Positions 26,720 to 36,112 are shown, numbered from the stretch's first letter. The stretch is 50,651 bases of DNA from Planctomycetaceae bacterium (GCA_002862205.1 PKCN01000398.1:1-50651); one strand, 5' to 3'. Made by a program: numbers and translations. The notes: generated by a model from the sequence alone, not told the origin.

Positions 26720-27937
26720 TTGAGCACCGCCCCCGCACGCCCCGTGTCAGTCAGTGAATTGACCGGGCATATCAAAGCGATCCTTGAAGGCACGTTCCCC
26801 TCCATATGTGTCGAAGGTGAGATATCCGATCTCACGAGGCCCCGCAGCGGCCATCTGTATTTCACTCTCAAGGACGAACATTCTCAGATCCGCGGCGTGA
26901 TCTGGCGCAGCACTGCGGCCAGAATGAAAACACAGATCAAAGAGGGTCAATCAGTTCTGTGCTTTGGTGACGTCGAGGTTTACGGTGCAAGGGGCACTTA
27001 CTCGCTTGTGGTGCGCAAGGTGCAAACACAGGGTCTGGGGCCGCTTCAACAGGCGTTCCTGGAACTGAAACAGAAGCTCAATGCAGAAGGCCTTTTTGCA
27101 GCAGAGCGCAAACGGCAACTGCCACGTTTCCCAAAACGACTGGGAGTGGTCACGAGCCCCAGTGGTGCGGCCATCCGCGATTTTCTCAAGGCGGCCGCAC
27201 AACGTTGGCCGGGCGTCGAGATTCTGATCATCCCAACCCTTGTTCAAGGACAGGGGGCATCGGACTCGATCGCCAAAGCAATCGAGTCGGCCCAACAAAT
27301 CACCCCCCGGCTCGACACATTGGTGGTAACACGCGGAGGTGGCAGTCTGGAAGACCTGTGGTGCTTCAACGAGGAAAGCGTGGTCCGCGCCATTGCCCAG
27401 TGCCAGATCCCTACCATTTCCGCCGTCGGACACGAAGTCGACATCACCCTTTGTGACCTCGCCGCTGATGTCCGTGCTTTGACACCCACCGATGGTGCCA
27501 CCTGCGCCCTTCCTGATCGAGATCTGATAATAGGAAGTCTGAATGATCTGCGATCCCGCTTGCATCGCAGCGTCAGAAATGGCCTCAAGGCGAGAAGGAA
27601 TCGACTCAATTCACTCCAGACACGCTCCATCCTCAAACGTCCCCACGAATTGGTACAACGCAGATTCCGGCAACTCGATGAACTTGATGCCCGTGCCAGA
27701 AAATCCATGTTCACCCGCATGGAACTCAACAAAGCCAAACTTGGAAAAGCCGCGGCAACCCTGTCTGCTCTGTCACCCCTGAATGTGCTGGCTCGAGGAT
27801 ACAGCGTCACACTCGACTCAGAGGACAACACAATCCAAAACCCCTCCCAGCTTCAGCCCGGAGACACGATTCGCAGCCGTGTAGAACATGGTGATATTGA
27901 ATCTGTGGTGAAGACCATCACTACCTATGACGATTGA
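26720..27937 (+). CDS. xseA: Exodeoxyribonuclease VII large subunit
   Basis: A 405-residue nuclease subunit. The N-terminal OB fold has VSVSELTGHIKAILEG, ICVEGEISDLTRPRSGHLYF and the catalytic core has FPKRLGVVTSPSGAAIRDFL, VTRGGGSLEDLWCFN, the metal-site region SAVGHEVDITLCDLAADVRA and PTDGA. A coiled-coil-forming C-terminal half follows and the end contains LARGYSVTLD. The start is TTG at 26720, in phase with the conserved N-terminus. In many bacteria xseB (small subunit) follows directly; here the next gene encodes an esterase and no xseB-like small gene is visible in the window. Confidence 0.95.
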   Translation: MSTAPARPVSVSELTGHIKAILEGTFPSICVEGEISDLTRPRSGHLYFTLKDEHSQIRGVIWRSTAARMKTQIKEGQSVLCFGDVEVYGARGTYSLVVRKVQTQGLGPLQQAFLELKQKLNAEGLFAAERKRQLPRFPKRLGVVTSPSGAAIRDFLKAAAQRWPGVEILIIPTLVQGQGASDSIAKAIESAQQITPRLDTLVVTRGGGSLEDLWCFNEESVVRAIAQCQIPTISAVGHEVDITLCDLAADVRALTPTDGATCALPDRDLIIGSLNDLRSRLHRSVRNGLKARRNRLNSLQTRSILKRPHELVQRRFRQLDELDARARKSMFTRMELNKAKLGKAAATLSALSPLNVLARGYSVTLDSEDNTIQNPSQLQPGDTIRSRVEHGDIESVVKTITTYDD

Positions 27938-27978
27938 ATCTCAACCTTGGCTGTACTCCCCAAATCTTGCCGCATGCA

Positions 27979-28797
27979 ATGAACCACCTCACCACCCACC
28001 ACCTCGCTCCTCATCTTGCCTGTTTCCTGCTTGCAATCTTTTTGACAGGAACGGTCAGTGCACAGACCAACAAAGTCAAAGCTGCATCTGAAACATTAGA
28101 GTCATCGCAACAGATGACCAAGCCGGTCGGAGACCAGCAATTGAAATACCTGCTGCAGGAACCCTCGGGCGATGCACCTCAGCAAGGCTGGCCTGTGTTG
28201 CTGTTCCTGCATGGCTATGGCGAGTGCGGTGACGACCTTTCACAAGTCAAGAAACACGGCCCCCCCAAACTGATCGGTCGTTTTGAAGAACTGGCGGGTT
28301 GCATCGTGATTTCACCGCAGTGTCCGCGTCACAGTTGGTGGCGTACCGAGACCCTCAAATCCCTTGTTGACGAGGTCATCGCCGAACGTGATGACGTTGA
28401 CAGGACTCGCTTGTACGTGACCGGACTCAGCATGGGTGGATATGGAATCTGGAGTTTCCTGTCCCGCCATCCCAACTATTTTGCCGCTGCGATTCCGATT
28501 TGTGGAGGTGGAAACCCGTTTAATCTGCCGGCCAACCGACCGGGTAGAAAGAGTGGTATTACCAATGAGTTCTCTCTCGCTGGATTGAAGAAAGCCAACA
28601 CCCTGCCAATCTGGACATTTCACGGATCCGAGGACAGTTCCGTTCCGCTGGTAGAAACCAGGGTTCTTGTTGACACACTTCGTCAGGCGGGTAACCGGAA
28701 ACTGAAGTTCACCGTCTACCAAGGTGCCGGACATGTCGCCGCCTGGGAACAGGCATACGACTCGCACGACACCTGGAAATGGCTTTTTTCCCAGTGA
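27979..28797 (+). CDS. Exported alpha/beta-hydrolase (esterase / prolyl-oligopeptidase-like)
   Basis: A 272-residue secreted hydrolase. Starting at ATG 27979 it has a signal peptide (LAPHLACFLLAIFLTGTVSA-QT). The oxyanion/lid segment LFLHGYGECGDD precedes the nucleophile elbow GLSMGGYG (Ser151), with Asp219 (GSEDSSVP) and His252 (GAGHVAAW) completing the triad. Relatives are planctomycete 'phospholipase/carboxylesterase' or polysaccharide-associated esterases with a PQCPRHSWW-like block. It begins 41 bases after the xseA stop, so it may be co-transcribed, but functional linkage is unlikely. The substrate is unknown. Confidence 0.87.
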   Translation: MNHLTTHHLAPHLACFLLAIFLTGTVSAQTNKVKAASETLESSQQMTKPVGDQQLKYLLQEPSGDAPQQGWPVLLFLHGYGECGDDLSQVKKHGPPKLIGRFEELAGCIVISPQCPRHSWWRTETLKSLVDEVIAERDDVDRTRLYVTGLSMGGYGIWSFLSRHPNYFAAAIPICGGGNPFNLPANRPGRKSGITNEFSLAGLKKANTLPIWTFHGSEDSSVPLVETRVLVDTLRQAGNRKLKFTVYQGAGHVAAWEQAYDSHDTWKWLFSQ

Positions 28798-29141
28798 GCC
28801 TGCGAGGCCAACCTACCCAAGTCATTGATAAAAAAGCATCTGGCAACATGTGCGTCACATGTGATGTTCTCCCTCCAACTCTCACATCGATTCATTTAGT
28901 CTGAATCGGAACAAGCGTGTTTGCCTCAATGCGTGTCCCGCAGCAACGCTTACTCTGCACATCTCCACTCAAAGTGGCATCGGCACAGTCGGTTGCGGTC
29001 ACTCGATTTCCCACAACGCAACCGCGTGAATTTAATTGTCACAACTGGAACGCATGGCATTAAAATCGATCACCTGTCCTTCATTTCGCGACTGTCCGTG
29101 GGTGCGGTGGCGTGTTATCGTTTCTGTTACTGGGGCGAATC
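28798..29141. other. Spacer with a dyad element before the exported sulfatase
   Basis: Contains a perfect 7-bp dyad ACATGTG - CGT - CACATGT at 28846-28862, 49 bases after the esterase stop, without a T-tract. It could be an operator or an RNA 3' hairpin. No gene or tandem array is visible. Confidence 0.4.
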
Positions 29142-30800
29142 ATGACCCTTTACCGCAGTGAGTCCCACCTCGCAGCAATGCCCCGTTCCATGCCAACAGA
29201 CCATCAACGAGTCCCCACCGTGAACCGCTCACTTCGACGCCTGACGCTTCCTGTTCTGACGCTTCCGTTTTTGGTTTTGTTTTTGTGCAGCGGCGTCAGC
29301 GCTGAACGCCCGAACATCCTGTTCTTATTTTCTGATGATCACGCAATCAAATCCATCTCGGCATACGGTGGACCGCTCGCCGAGGTTGCCCCAACCCCGA
29401 ACATCGATCGGATCGCCCGGCAAGGTGCGGTGTTCACAAATTCCTTCTGCGCCAACTCAATCTGCGGGCCATCTCGGGCAACCATTTTGACGGGTAAGCA
29501 CAGCCACAAGAACGGTTTCATGCGAAATGGAAACACGTTTGACCCGAACCAGTGGACGGTAGCCAAATCCCTTCAACAGGGAGGGTACAACACCGCAGTG
29601 ATCGGAAAATGGCATCTTAAAACAAACCCGGTCGGCTTTGACCACTGGGAAATTTTTCCTGGGCAGGGCAGCTATTACAATCCCGTGTTTATCCAAATGG
29701 ATGGCAGCAAACAGCGATTTGAAGGGTACGCCACCGACCTGACCACACAGAAGGCAATCAACTGGCTGAATGAGCGTGACAAGACAAAACCATTTTTCTT
29801 GATGTGCCAGCACAAAGCACCTCACCGCACATTCTCCCCGGCAATGCGTCACCTTGGATCATTCGATAATGCACAGATCCCCGAACCGGAAACATTGTTC
29901 GATGACTATTACAACCGCCATCCTTCTCTGGCGAAAAACGAAATGGAAATCGACCGCCACTTTGACTGGGCCTACGATGCAAAGGTCCGCAAGGATGAGC
30001 GTGGCGATGTCACACTTCCCAAGCCTGACCGGTACGGAACTCCCGAATACAATCGCATGACGCCTGCGCAAAAGAAGGAATGGGATGCTTATTTTGCACC
30101 CCGCAATCAAAGATTCCTCCAAGAATTCGCTACTGGCAAGATGAGTGACCAGGACGTTGTAAGGTGGAAATATCGTCGCTACATGCGCAACTATCTCAGC
30201 ACGGTCAAAGCAGTCGATGAAAGCGTTGGGCGAATGCTCGACTATTTGGATGACAACGGCTTGGCTGACAACACGATTGTCATCTACTCATCAGATCAGG
30301 GATTCTTTCTTGGCGAGCATGGCTGGTACGACAAACGCTGGATGTTTGAAGAGTCGTTTCGGATGCCGTTTCTCATCCGTTGGCCCAACAAGGTGCAAGC
30401 CGGTTCACGTCCCGAACAACTGATTCAAAACATTGACTATGCACCCACGTTTCTTGATATCGCAGGGCTGGAAACACCGGAGGAAGTCCAAGGTGCATCC
30501 TTGGTCCCTCTGTTTGGAAAACAACCTAAGCCCTGGCGTGATTCGCTCTACTACGCCTACTACGAACTGGGTGAACATGCGGTGCCTCAGCACTTCGGGG
30601 TCCGTACCCAAAACCACAAGTTGATCTACTTTTCCAAAAGTGACCAGTGGAACCTGTATGACCTGAAGGAAGACCCCAACGAGTTGCGCAGTGTTCATGA
30701 TGAACAAGACTATCAGGCAATCCGAACCGCCTTGACTGACGAGTTCACACGACTTCGTGAACTCTACGATGCACCACCTTTCCCCGCCCGTGCGAAGTAA
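29142..30800 (+). CDS. Exported sulfatase
   Basis: About 552 residues. Sulfatase of the alkaline-phosphatase superfamily with metal residues in FLFSDDHAIK and YSSDQGFFLGEHG and the formylglycine site C108-G-P-S-R (SICGPSRATILTG), the classic CxPSR form. The hydrophobic segment LTLPVLTLPFLVLFLCSGVSA just before ERPNILFLFS is a signal peptide. A GTG at 29220 would start right before it (VNRSLRRLTL) and may be the true start, while ATG 29142 gives a long n-region. The C-terminal NLYDLKEDPNELRSV block is typical. Substrate is unknown, probably a sulfated polysaccharide or glycan fragment. It has no sulfatase cluster partners except the distant cytoplasmic sulfatase near 4.5 kb. Confidence 0.93.
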   Translation: MTLYRSESHLAAMPRSMPTDHQRVPTVNRSLRRLTLPVLTLPFLVLFLCSGVSAERPNILFLFSDDHAIKSISAYGGPLAEVAPTPNIDRIARQGAVFTNSFCANSICGPSRATILTGKHSHKNGFMRNGNTFDPNQWTVAKSLQQGGYNTAVIGKWHLKTNPVGFDHWEIFPGQGSYYNPVFIQMDGSKQRFEGYATDLTTQKAINWLNERDKTKPFFLMCQHKAPHRTFSPAMRHLGSFDNAQIPEPETLFDDYYNRHPSLAKNEMEIDRHFDWAYDAKVRKDERGDVTLPKPDRYGTPEYNRMTPAQKKEWDAYFAPRNQRFLQEFATGKMSDQDVVRWKYRRYMRNYLSTVKAVDESVGRMLDYLDDNGLADNTIVIYSSDQGFFLGEHGWYDKRWMFEESFRMPFLIRWPNKVQAGSRPEQLIQNIDYAPTFLDIAGLETPEEVQGASLVPLFGKQPKPWRDSLYYAYYELGEHAVPQHFGVRTQNHKLIYFSKSDQWNLYDLKEDPNELRSVHDEQDYQAIRTALTDEFTRLRELYDAPPFPARAK

Positions 30801-30911
30801 CAAGGTGCAGACACCTGACTTGCGTGCTGGACCAACGTGGTGGTTCCACGCCACTCGTCCATCGCCCGACCTGCGCATCTCGTGCACAAAATTCTGCCGA
30901 CCCTGTGCCGG

Positions 30912-30963
30912 CAGTGTTTGCAGTCAGTGTTTGCAGCCAGTTCCTGCAATCAGTGCTGGCCGT
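30912..30963. repeat. Short tandem array, 13-bp unit x4
   Basis: CAGTGTTTGCAGT, CAGTGTTTGCAGC, CAGTTCCTGCAAT and CAGTGCTGGCCGT lie head to tail in the convergent spacer between the sulfatase and PQQ-propeller genes. It shares period and the CAGTG start with the array at 39744. Confidence 0.85.
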
Positions 30964-30971
30964 GTGCCTGA

Positions 30972-31000
30972 CTGGATCGGTGTCCGTTCACCCGATCCAG
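30972..31000 (-). terminator. Strong stem-loop after the PQQ-propeller gene
   Basis: On the minus strand CTGGATCG-(G)-GTG pairs with CAC-CGATCCAG around a 6-base loop: 11 pairs with one bulged G. It starts eight bases after the stop codon. No T-tract follows, so it may act with Rho or protect the mRNA 3' end. Confidence 0.5.
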
Positions 31001-31008
31001 AAACCCCC

Positions 31009-32244
31009 TTATTTCCACTGATAGACTTTCAGTGCCTTGAGGTCGCGCACGATCACCAGATCATCCTGGATTGCGATGTGTGCCCATGAATTATCGGCCA
31101 CTTTCATCCGATCATCAACTTCCAAAGCGACGCTCGATGGCGTGACCAACAGCAATTCCCCTGAGTTATCGAGTGCCAGGATCTTCTGTCCGTTGGTAGC
31201 CATGCTCCAGTACTTACCGAAGGGCGAACTGGTCCATCGGATTTCTCCATCTTCGGTACCAAGGGCTGTGGCTCGCTGATTTTTCTGATGCAGATAAATC
31301 GTGTCACCGATCAGGACAGGGGATGACATGTACCCTTGGCTTTTCTGGCTCCAAACCTCAGCAATGGACCACGCGTCGTCGTCACCTTTGGTGACTTCGA
31401 ACAGTTGAGCTTTTCCACTGTGCGCGGTGTTGAATATACGATCGCCCTTGATGATAGGCGTCAGAATATTCATTCCGCGAAATGACTCAATGGGCTGCTT
31501 CCAGAGCACTTTGCCGTTTTCCAAGTCAACACCACAAAGTGCCTGGCGAGTCTGGACAACGAGTTGGCGTTTTCCTGCCAAGCTAGCGATGACGGGACTT
31601 GAGAACGACCCGCTACTCATCATCCCGTTGGTGTCTTCGAGGGAGGACCAGAGTACCTTCCCATCGGCCATGGAAACTTTGACTAGGGCGCCGCCAGACT
31701 GGACGTAAGCGACTTCGCCGTCGATCAAAGGTGAGCACACTGCCCCGAACGCGGGCAGAGGTGAACCCGTCTTGGAAGGAAAGTCGAGTCGCCAGTTCTC
31801 TTTCCCTGTTTTCGTATCGAGGCAAACAAGAACATCCCGCATCCCGAGGATCAGCAGGTTGTTGCCGGAGACTGCAGGGGTCGAACGAATCCAGTCTCCG
31901 TTGGACGCAGCAAAGAAAGGCACAGCCATTGCACCGGGCCATTCCTTTTCCCACACCAGGTCACCCGTCTTAACATCGTAGGCAGTGACTTTCTCCGTGG
32001 TCTTGTCAATCGTCTCTGTCGTGAACACGATTCCATCCTGGGTGATGGGACCGCTGTAACTTGGGGCGTGTGGTTTCTCCCACAACAGTTCCATTCGACC
32101 GTTGAGTGCATCGGGCCACTCACTTTCCGACAGTTGACTATCGCGGTTGGGTCCCCGCCACTGGTTCCAGTCGGCGGCAACAGCGTAACCGGGCAGAAAG
32201 GTGGAGAACGCGAGTAACGCATAGGAAAACGACTTGAGACACAT
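31009..32244 (-). CDS. Exported PQQ-like beta-propeller repeat protein
   Basis: A 411-residue protein with a signal peptide (LKSFSYALLAFSTFLPGYAVA-AD) followed by WNQWRGPNRD, the opening seen in many planctomycete exported propellers. Blade signatures recur: AYDVKTGDLVWEKEW, CLDTKTGKENWRLDF, VSMADGKVLWSS, GVDLENGKVLWKQ, ALGTEDGEIRWTSS. The residues needed for PQQ-dependent alcohol dehydrogenases are not apparent, so it is more likely a BamB-like scaffold or binding protein. The ATG has AAGGG about eight bases upstream. It is 38 bases downstream of the UvrC-like gene on the same strand and ends in a strong stem-loop, so it probably closes that transcription unit. Confidence 0.9.
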   Translation of the reverse strand: MCLKSFSYALLAFSTFLPGYAVAADWNQWRGPNRDSQLSESEWPDALNGRMELLWEKPHAPSYSGPITQDGIVFTTETIDKTTEKVTAYDVKTGDLVWEKEWPGAMAVPFFAASNGDWIRSTPAVSGNNLLILGMRDVLVCLDTKTGKENWRLDFPSKTGSPLPAFGAVCSPLIDGEVAYVQSGGALVKVSMADGKVLWSSLEDTNGMMSSGSFSSPVIASLAGKRQLVVQTRQALCGVDLENGKVLWKQPIESFRGMNILTPIIKGDRIFNTAHSGKAQLFEVTKGDDDAWSIAEVWSQKSQGYMSSPVLIGDTIYLHQKNQRATALGTEDGEIRWTSSPFGKYWSMATNGQKILALDNSGELLLVTPSSVALEVDDRMKVADNSWAHIAIQDDLVIVRDLKALKVYQWK

Positions 32245-32282
32245 TGCAAACCCTTTGGAAGGAGTCAGTTGAAGTGATTTGG

Positions 32283-33488
32283 CTACTGTAGGGTATGGGT
32301 AACCCCTGGCCCCACGCGTTTGCGGGGGCGATTCGGCTGAAAGTTCTGGGATGTGGGAAAGGTGGCATCCAACTCATCACGATGCTTGCGAAACCACGAG
32401 GCCACCAGCTGCAGGGTATGCGGATACTGGCCGTGTCCCCGCGGCAACCGTTCGGATGTCACGGCGGACCAATGACCAATTTTTTCATGCAGAAGATCGT
32501 ATTCGCGTTGATCCCGCGGGGCCGCGACCACATCGGCGAGCTCACCGCAATGGATCAGATACCATGACCCACATCCGTCATAGCCTGGTACCGCATAAAT
32601 AAAAGTGTATCGCCTACGGGCACGCGATAACATCACCAGCTTCCGATCGATGTATTCGAGTGATTTGATTGCCTCGTGAGCCCTCCCGGCGAGTTCATAT
32701 TGCCGGTTTGCCGTCGCATTGCGCATCTGTTCGCGCATGGCTGCCAGCGGCTCATGATTGAATCCATCCAAAAAACTCTCGGCAGCGTTCACTTGCTGAT
32801 CGTACTCGCTCCGTGTGCAGCCAGCCGCGCAGGGCCCAACACAGGTCCCAACTTCAAGCCGAAGGCATCCCGGACGGTGCTCAAGATCGAACAACTGCAA
32901 CTGTTCGGCAAAATGAAACAGCTGTTTTTCACTACAGTCGCGCAGTAGGAACACCTTGTTGAGGCAGTCCACCGCACTGCGCATCCGAGCGGCCCCGTAG
33001 AACGGACCCTCAACGCCAATGCAATTGGGTGGAGGCACTGCAGCGAGGAAAAAGAACGCAGGGCTTTTCCCCAGGCACAGATAGACAGGTCGCTGACGTT
33101 GCGGGACACCCTGAACATTCCAGCGGGGCGAGAACCTGCGAATCAGATGCTGTTCGCGGACCAAAGCCGCAAATTCACTGGGCTGAGTTTCCCACTGGAT
33201 CGCTCTGGCATTCTCAATGATCCTGCCACCTTTTTCTCGCGCATTGGAAGCCGCGAAATAGCTCAACAACCGCGACCGCAGCGATTTGCTTTTGCCCACA
33301 TAGATCAGGCATCCCTTGCGATCCAACATGCCGTAAACGCCAGGCACGCGTGGACACGACTGCATGACCCGCTTTCTCAACTCATCCGCAGATTTTCCAC
33401 CCACCACCTCAACCGGGCGTGGCTTGTGCGGATTGAACGGATCGGCCCCAAACCCGATCACTGGTTCGTCCCGCAAAATTTCATCCAT
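32283..33488 (-). CDS. UvrC-like GIY-YIG nuclease lacking the C-terminal half
   Basis: A 401-residue protein, start chosen at ATG 33486-33488 (MDEILRDEPV). The GIY-YIG endonuclease domain is at about residues 48-130 (VPGVYGMLDRKG, LIYVGKSKSLRSRLLSYF). A UvrC-type cysteine block (TCVGPCAAGCTRSEY, about 215-229) and a UVR helical hairpin (NRQYELAGRAHEAIKSLE, about 260-278) follow. The UvrC RNase-H-like endonuclease domain and the (HhH)2 domain are absent: E. coli UvrC has about 610 residues. It therefore resembles Cho or other partial UvrC paralogues that make only the 3' incision in nucleotide excision repair. Whether a full UvrC exists elsewhere in the genome is unknown. It lies 158 bases after phhB. 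Confidence 0.85.
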   Translation of the reverse strand: MDEILRDEPVIGFGADPFNPHKPRPVEVVGGKSADELRKRVMQSCPRVPGVYGMLDRKGCLIYVGKSKSLRSRLLSYFAASNAREKGGRIIENARAIQWETQPSEFAALVREQHLIRRFSPRWNVQGVPQRQRPVYLCLGKSPAFFFLAAVPPPNCIGVEGPFYGAARMRSAVDCLNKVFLLRDCSEKQLFHFAEQLQLFDLEHRPGCLRLEVGTCVGPCAAGCTRSEYDQQVNAAESFLDGFNHEPLAAMREQMRNATANRQYELAGRAHEAIKSLEYIDRKLVMLSRARRRYTFIYAVPGYDGCGSWYLIHCGELADVVAAPRDQREYDLLHEKIGHWSAVTSERLPRGHGQYPHTLQLVASWFRKHRDELDATFPTSQNFQPNRPRKRVGPGVTHTLQ

Positions 33489-33646
33489 GATGTCCCGTCC
33501 TTGAAACCCATCTCCCACATGATCATGCAATCCAACGATCGCGTGTTCCGCCAACGCTTCCAACGCCGCTGTCAACCAGAACTCTCTTCCCACCCGTCAT
33601 GCCTGCACGTTGCAACCAGCCCGTACGGTGGGGCGACAAGCCATGA

Positions 33647-33997
33647 TCAATCGAGCAATTCATCAATTTTGGCAGCCAGAATGAAGTCATTCTCGCTCAG
33701 ACCACCGATTGCATGAGTGGTCAAATCAATCTTCAACTTGCGATACCCTGTGATATGCAAATCGGGATGATGTCCATCCGCCTCGGCGAGCTCGCCGATC
33801 TGATTGACCTTACTCATCACTTCAACAAAGTTCTTGCAGACAACACTTCGAGACACCCACTTGGCATCTTCCGAGAGCACCCAGCTGGGGGTGGTCTTCA
33901 AATAGACAGCGGCCTGCCCGGCTTCAATCACCGGGACTCCCCCCTCACAGGGTAAACACTTTTTCTGTCTCAGTGATTCGGTTGTTGGCTCAGTCAT
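33647..33997 (-). CDS. phhB: Pterin-4a-carbinolamine dehydratase
   Basis: A 116-residue enzyme that dehydrates 4a-hydroxytetrahydrobiopterin to regenerate pterin cofactor. The signature EADGHHPDLHI carries the active-site histidines, and W-V-S--S..FKNF-like VVCKNFVEVM precedes it. Length is normal. The N-terminal KKCLPCEGG motif (CxxC) is also usual in bacterial members. No aromatic amino-acid hydroxylase is present nearby, so the partner is unknown; bacterial proteins may have other roles. It is 60 bases downstream of the S46 peptidase gene and probably co-transcribed with it. Confidence 0.94.
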   Translation of the reverse strand: MTEPTTESLRQKKCLPCEGGVPVIEAGQAAVYLKTTPSWVLSEDAKWVSRSVVCKNFVEVMSKVNQIGELAEADGHHPDLHITGYRKLKIDLTTHAIGGLSENDFILAAKIDELLD

Positions 33998-34057
33998 TCA
34001 GTTGGTTCCCTTGTCAGTTGTGTCAACACGTTTCGATCTTCCGGCGATACACGAAAC

Positions 34058-36112
34058 TCACTTGCCGATTTGGTCAGCGAGGTCGTTCGCGTTATAAATT
34101 GCTCTCAGCGCTTCAATGATCCCGACCCCTGCAACACTGACAGCACGAGCCTGCTGGTCGCTGTAGAGGTAGTCGCTGGTGAGACTTTGTATATTTCCAT
34201 CAAAGATCAATCCCACCAGTTCGCCGTCTCGATTGACCACGGGCGAGCCGCTGTTCCCGCCAATGATGTCAGCGGTGCAGACAAAATTCAGCTGAGTTTT
34301 CAAATTCACTTTTTTCTCAGCCGAGAGCCATGATTTTGGCAGATCAAAGTCCTGCTGGCCAGCATGAGCCAATGCATGCTGATAGGCACCTGCAAAGTCG
34401 GTGGTGGCAGATATTTTCTTACCATCTTCGACGTAGCCTTTGACTTCACCAAAGGCCAAACGCAACGTGAAAGTAGCGTCGGGGTAACCACCGGTTCCCT
34501 CGATCACGGTGACAGCCTGACTGACTTGGGCGTAAGCTTGACGTTCGCTTTCAGCGATGCGTTCATTTTCACTCCGCAGTCGGCGGTACTCTTTTTCCAC
34601 TGCAAGTGCCAACACGATCATGGGATCGGTGCTGCCCGAAATGGCCTCATTTCCACCATCCACCAGTTTTTTTCGCTCTGCAACCGTTCCCAGTTTGGTT
34701 CCATTGACCAATTCTGCGGCGCGTTCTCGGGGGCTTTTCCCAGCCAGAACCTGTACGACCAGAGGATGATCTGCTCCCCAAGTTTCAATGAAGCGTGATA
34801 ACTCGTCAGCGAGCTTGACCTGTTCGAGATCATCATAGACGGGCGCGGTGCTCAGCAGAGACTGCAACAGTGAATCGCGGGCTGCATCCGTGTAACCTCG
34901 TAAACGTTGCTCATTGGGCTTTTGGTCCTCTTGTCCTAACAGCACGATCTGCAATGCATACCCGAACAGACTGCTGCGAAAACTGACGGATTTTCCCAGC
35001 ATCCCCGCCTTTTCATCCTGAATCGCGGCAATCTCCGGCCATGCCTCGGCCAAATTGCTGTCGGTAGGATGCTTGGCGAGAGCGGCCAACAATGTTTCTT
35101 CACGGCTCTGCTTGTCCTGCAGAGTGAGTGGGTTTTGCAAACCTGCCAACATGCCAGTGTACGCCTTGCGTGAGTTCTGAATCCCAAACAATTCATCACG
35201 GGCACGGCGGGAAGCCTCCTTTCCCTCCAAACTGAATTGCTGCATCAGAATTTCTTTTCGACGCAGATAATCCAGCAGATAGGGAATCCTCGAGTCTCGC
35301 AGATATTTCAATGCGGCAACGGTAAAGATTCGTTGAGTGCGACCAGGGTTTCCACTGACAAAAACCAGCTCACCTGACTTGAGCGGCTCAGCACTCCACT
35401 TCAAAAAGTTCTTGAGCTGGGCAGGCTTGCCATCTTCATAAACCCGCATGATGGTCGCATCGAGGTTGTAACGTGGGTACTCAAAATTATCCGCGTCGCC
35501 GCCAAAGAACGCTGCTTCCGTCTCCGGTGCCCAGACCAATCGCACGTCCGTGTACTTCTTGTACCGATAAAGATGATACTTTGCTCCGCCGAATAAAGTC
35601 ACCACGTCACTGCGATACCCCGTGGCATCAAGCGACTCTTTCTCGATGTTTGCGATGATCGCCCGACGCTGCTTTGCCGATTCCGCTGGCGTCGCCTTCG
35701 CATCCACCGCCTGCTCGACACGACCCGTCACATCTTCGATCGACACCAACTGGTTCAATTCCAGATCCGGAGCCTTCAGCTCCTGTTCAATCGACGTCGC
35801 CAAGTAACCATGATCAATGAGGTTCCGCTCCGGAGTGCTCAGTTTGTGTAATGTGTCGCTGGCCACGTGATGATTGGTAAGCACCAACCCGTTACTGGAA
35901 ATGAACGATCCCGATCCACCACTGTTAAATCGGACCGAACTGAGTCGGAGGTGATTGGCCCACTTCTCCGAAGCATCGAATCCATATCGATCCTGCAACG
36001 CCTTTGCCGGCAAGTCATTGAACAAAAACATGCCCTCATCACCCTTCAACTGGGGTGCCGAGGACAGAAAGGCTAATTGGGTCATCAGAAGAAAAACCAG
36101 TTGGAACTTCAT
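34058..36112 (-). CDS. S46-family dipeptidyl-peptidase (DPP7/DPP11-like)
   Basis: A 684-residue exported serine exopeptidase. Starting at ATG 36110-36112 it has a signal peptide (MKFQLVFLLMTQLAFLSSA). The chymotrypsin-fold half has SGSFISSNGLVLTNHHVA (catalytic His) and GGNSGSPVVNRDGE (Ser621 with this start), and an alpha-helical domain lies between. The family cleaves dipeptides from N-termini. A residue near the end of the S1 site reads FDGN (Gly). In known DPP7 this position is Gly (hydrophobic P1) and in DPP11 Arg (acidic P1), so DPP7-like specificity is guessed. It is first in a probable minus-strand unit with phhB, the UvrC-like gene and the PQQ-propeller gene. Confidence 0.93.
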   Translation of the reverse strand: MKFQLVFLLMTQLAFLSSAPQLKGDEGMFLFNDLPAKALQDRYGFDASEKWANHLRLSSVRFNSGGSGSFISSNGLVLTNHHVASDTLHKLSTPERNLIDHGYLATSIEQELKAPDLELNQLVSIEDVTGRVEQAVDAKATPAESAKQRRAIIANIEKESLDATGYRSDVVTLFGGAKYHLYRYKKYTDVRLVWAPETEAAFFGGDADNFEYPRYNLDATIMRVYEDGKPAQLKNFLKWSAEPLKSGELVFVSGNPGRTQRIFTVAALKYLRDSRIPYLLDYLRRKEILMQQFSLEGKEASRRARDELFGIQNSRKAYTGMLAGLQNPLTLQDKQSREETLLAALAKHPTDSNLAEAWPEIAAIQDEKAGMLGKSVSFRSSLFGYALQIVLLGQEDQKPNEQRLRGYTDAARDSLLQSLLSTAPVYDDLEQVKLADELSRFIETWGADHPLVVQVLAGKSPRERAAELVNGTKLGTVAERKKLVDGGNEAISGSTDPMIVLALAVEKEYRRLRSENERIAESERQAYAQVSQAVTVIEGTGGYPDATFTLRLAFGEVKGYVEDGKKISATTDFAGAYQHALAHAGQQDFDLPKSWLSAEKKVNLKTQLNFVCTADIIGGNSGSPVVNRDGELVGLIFDGNIQSLTSDYLYSDQQARAVSVAGVGIIEALRAIYNANDLADQIGK

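Noticed and set aside
31009-32244. PQQ-dependent alcohol dehydrogenase
   Set aside because: Length is short and the catalytic and disulfide features are not apparent; a structural propeller is more likely.
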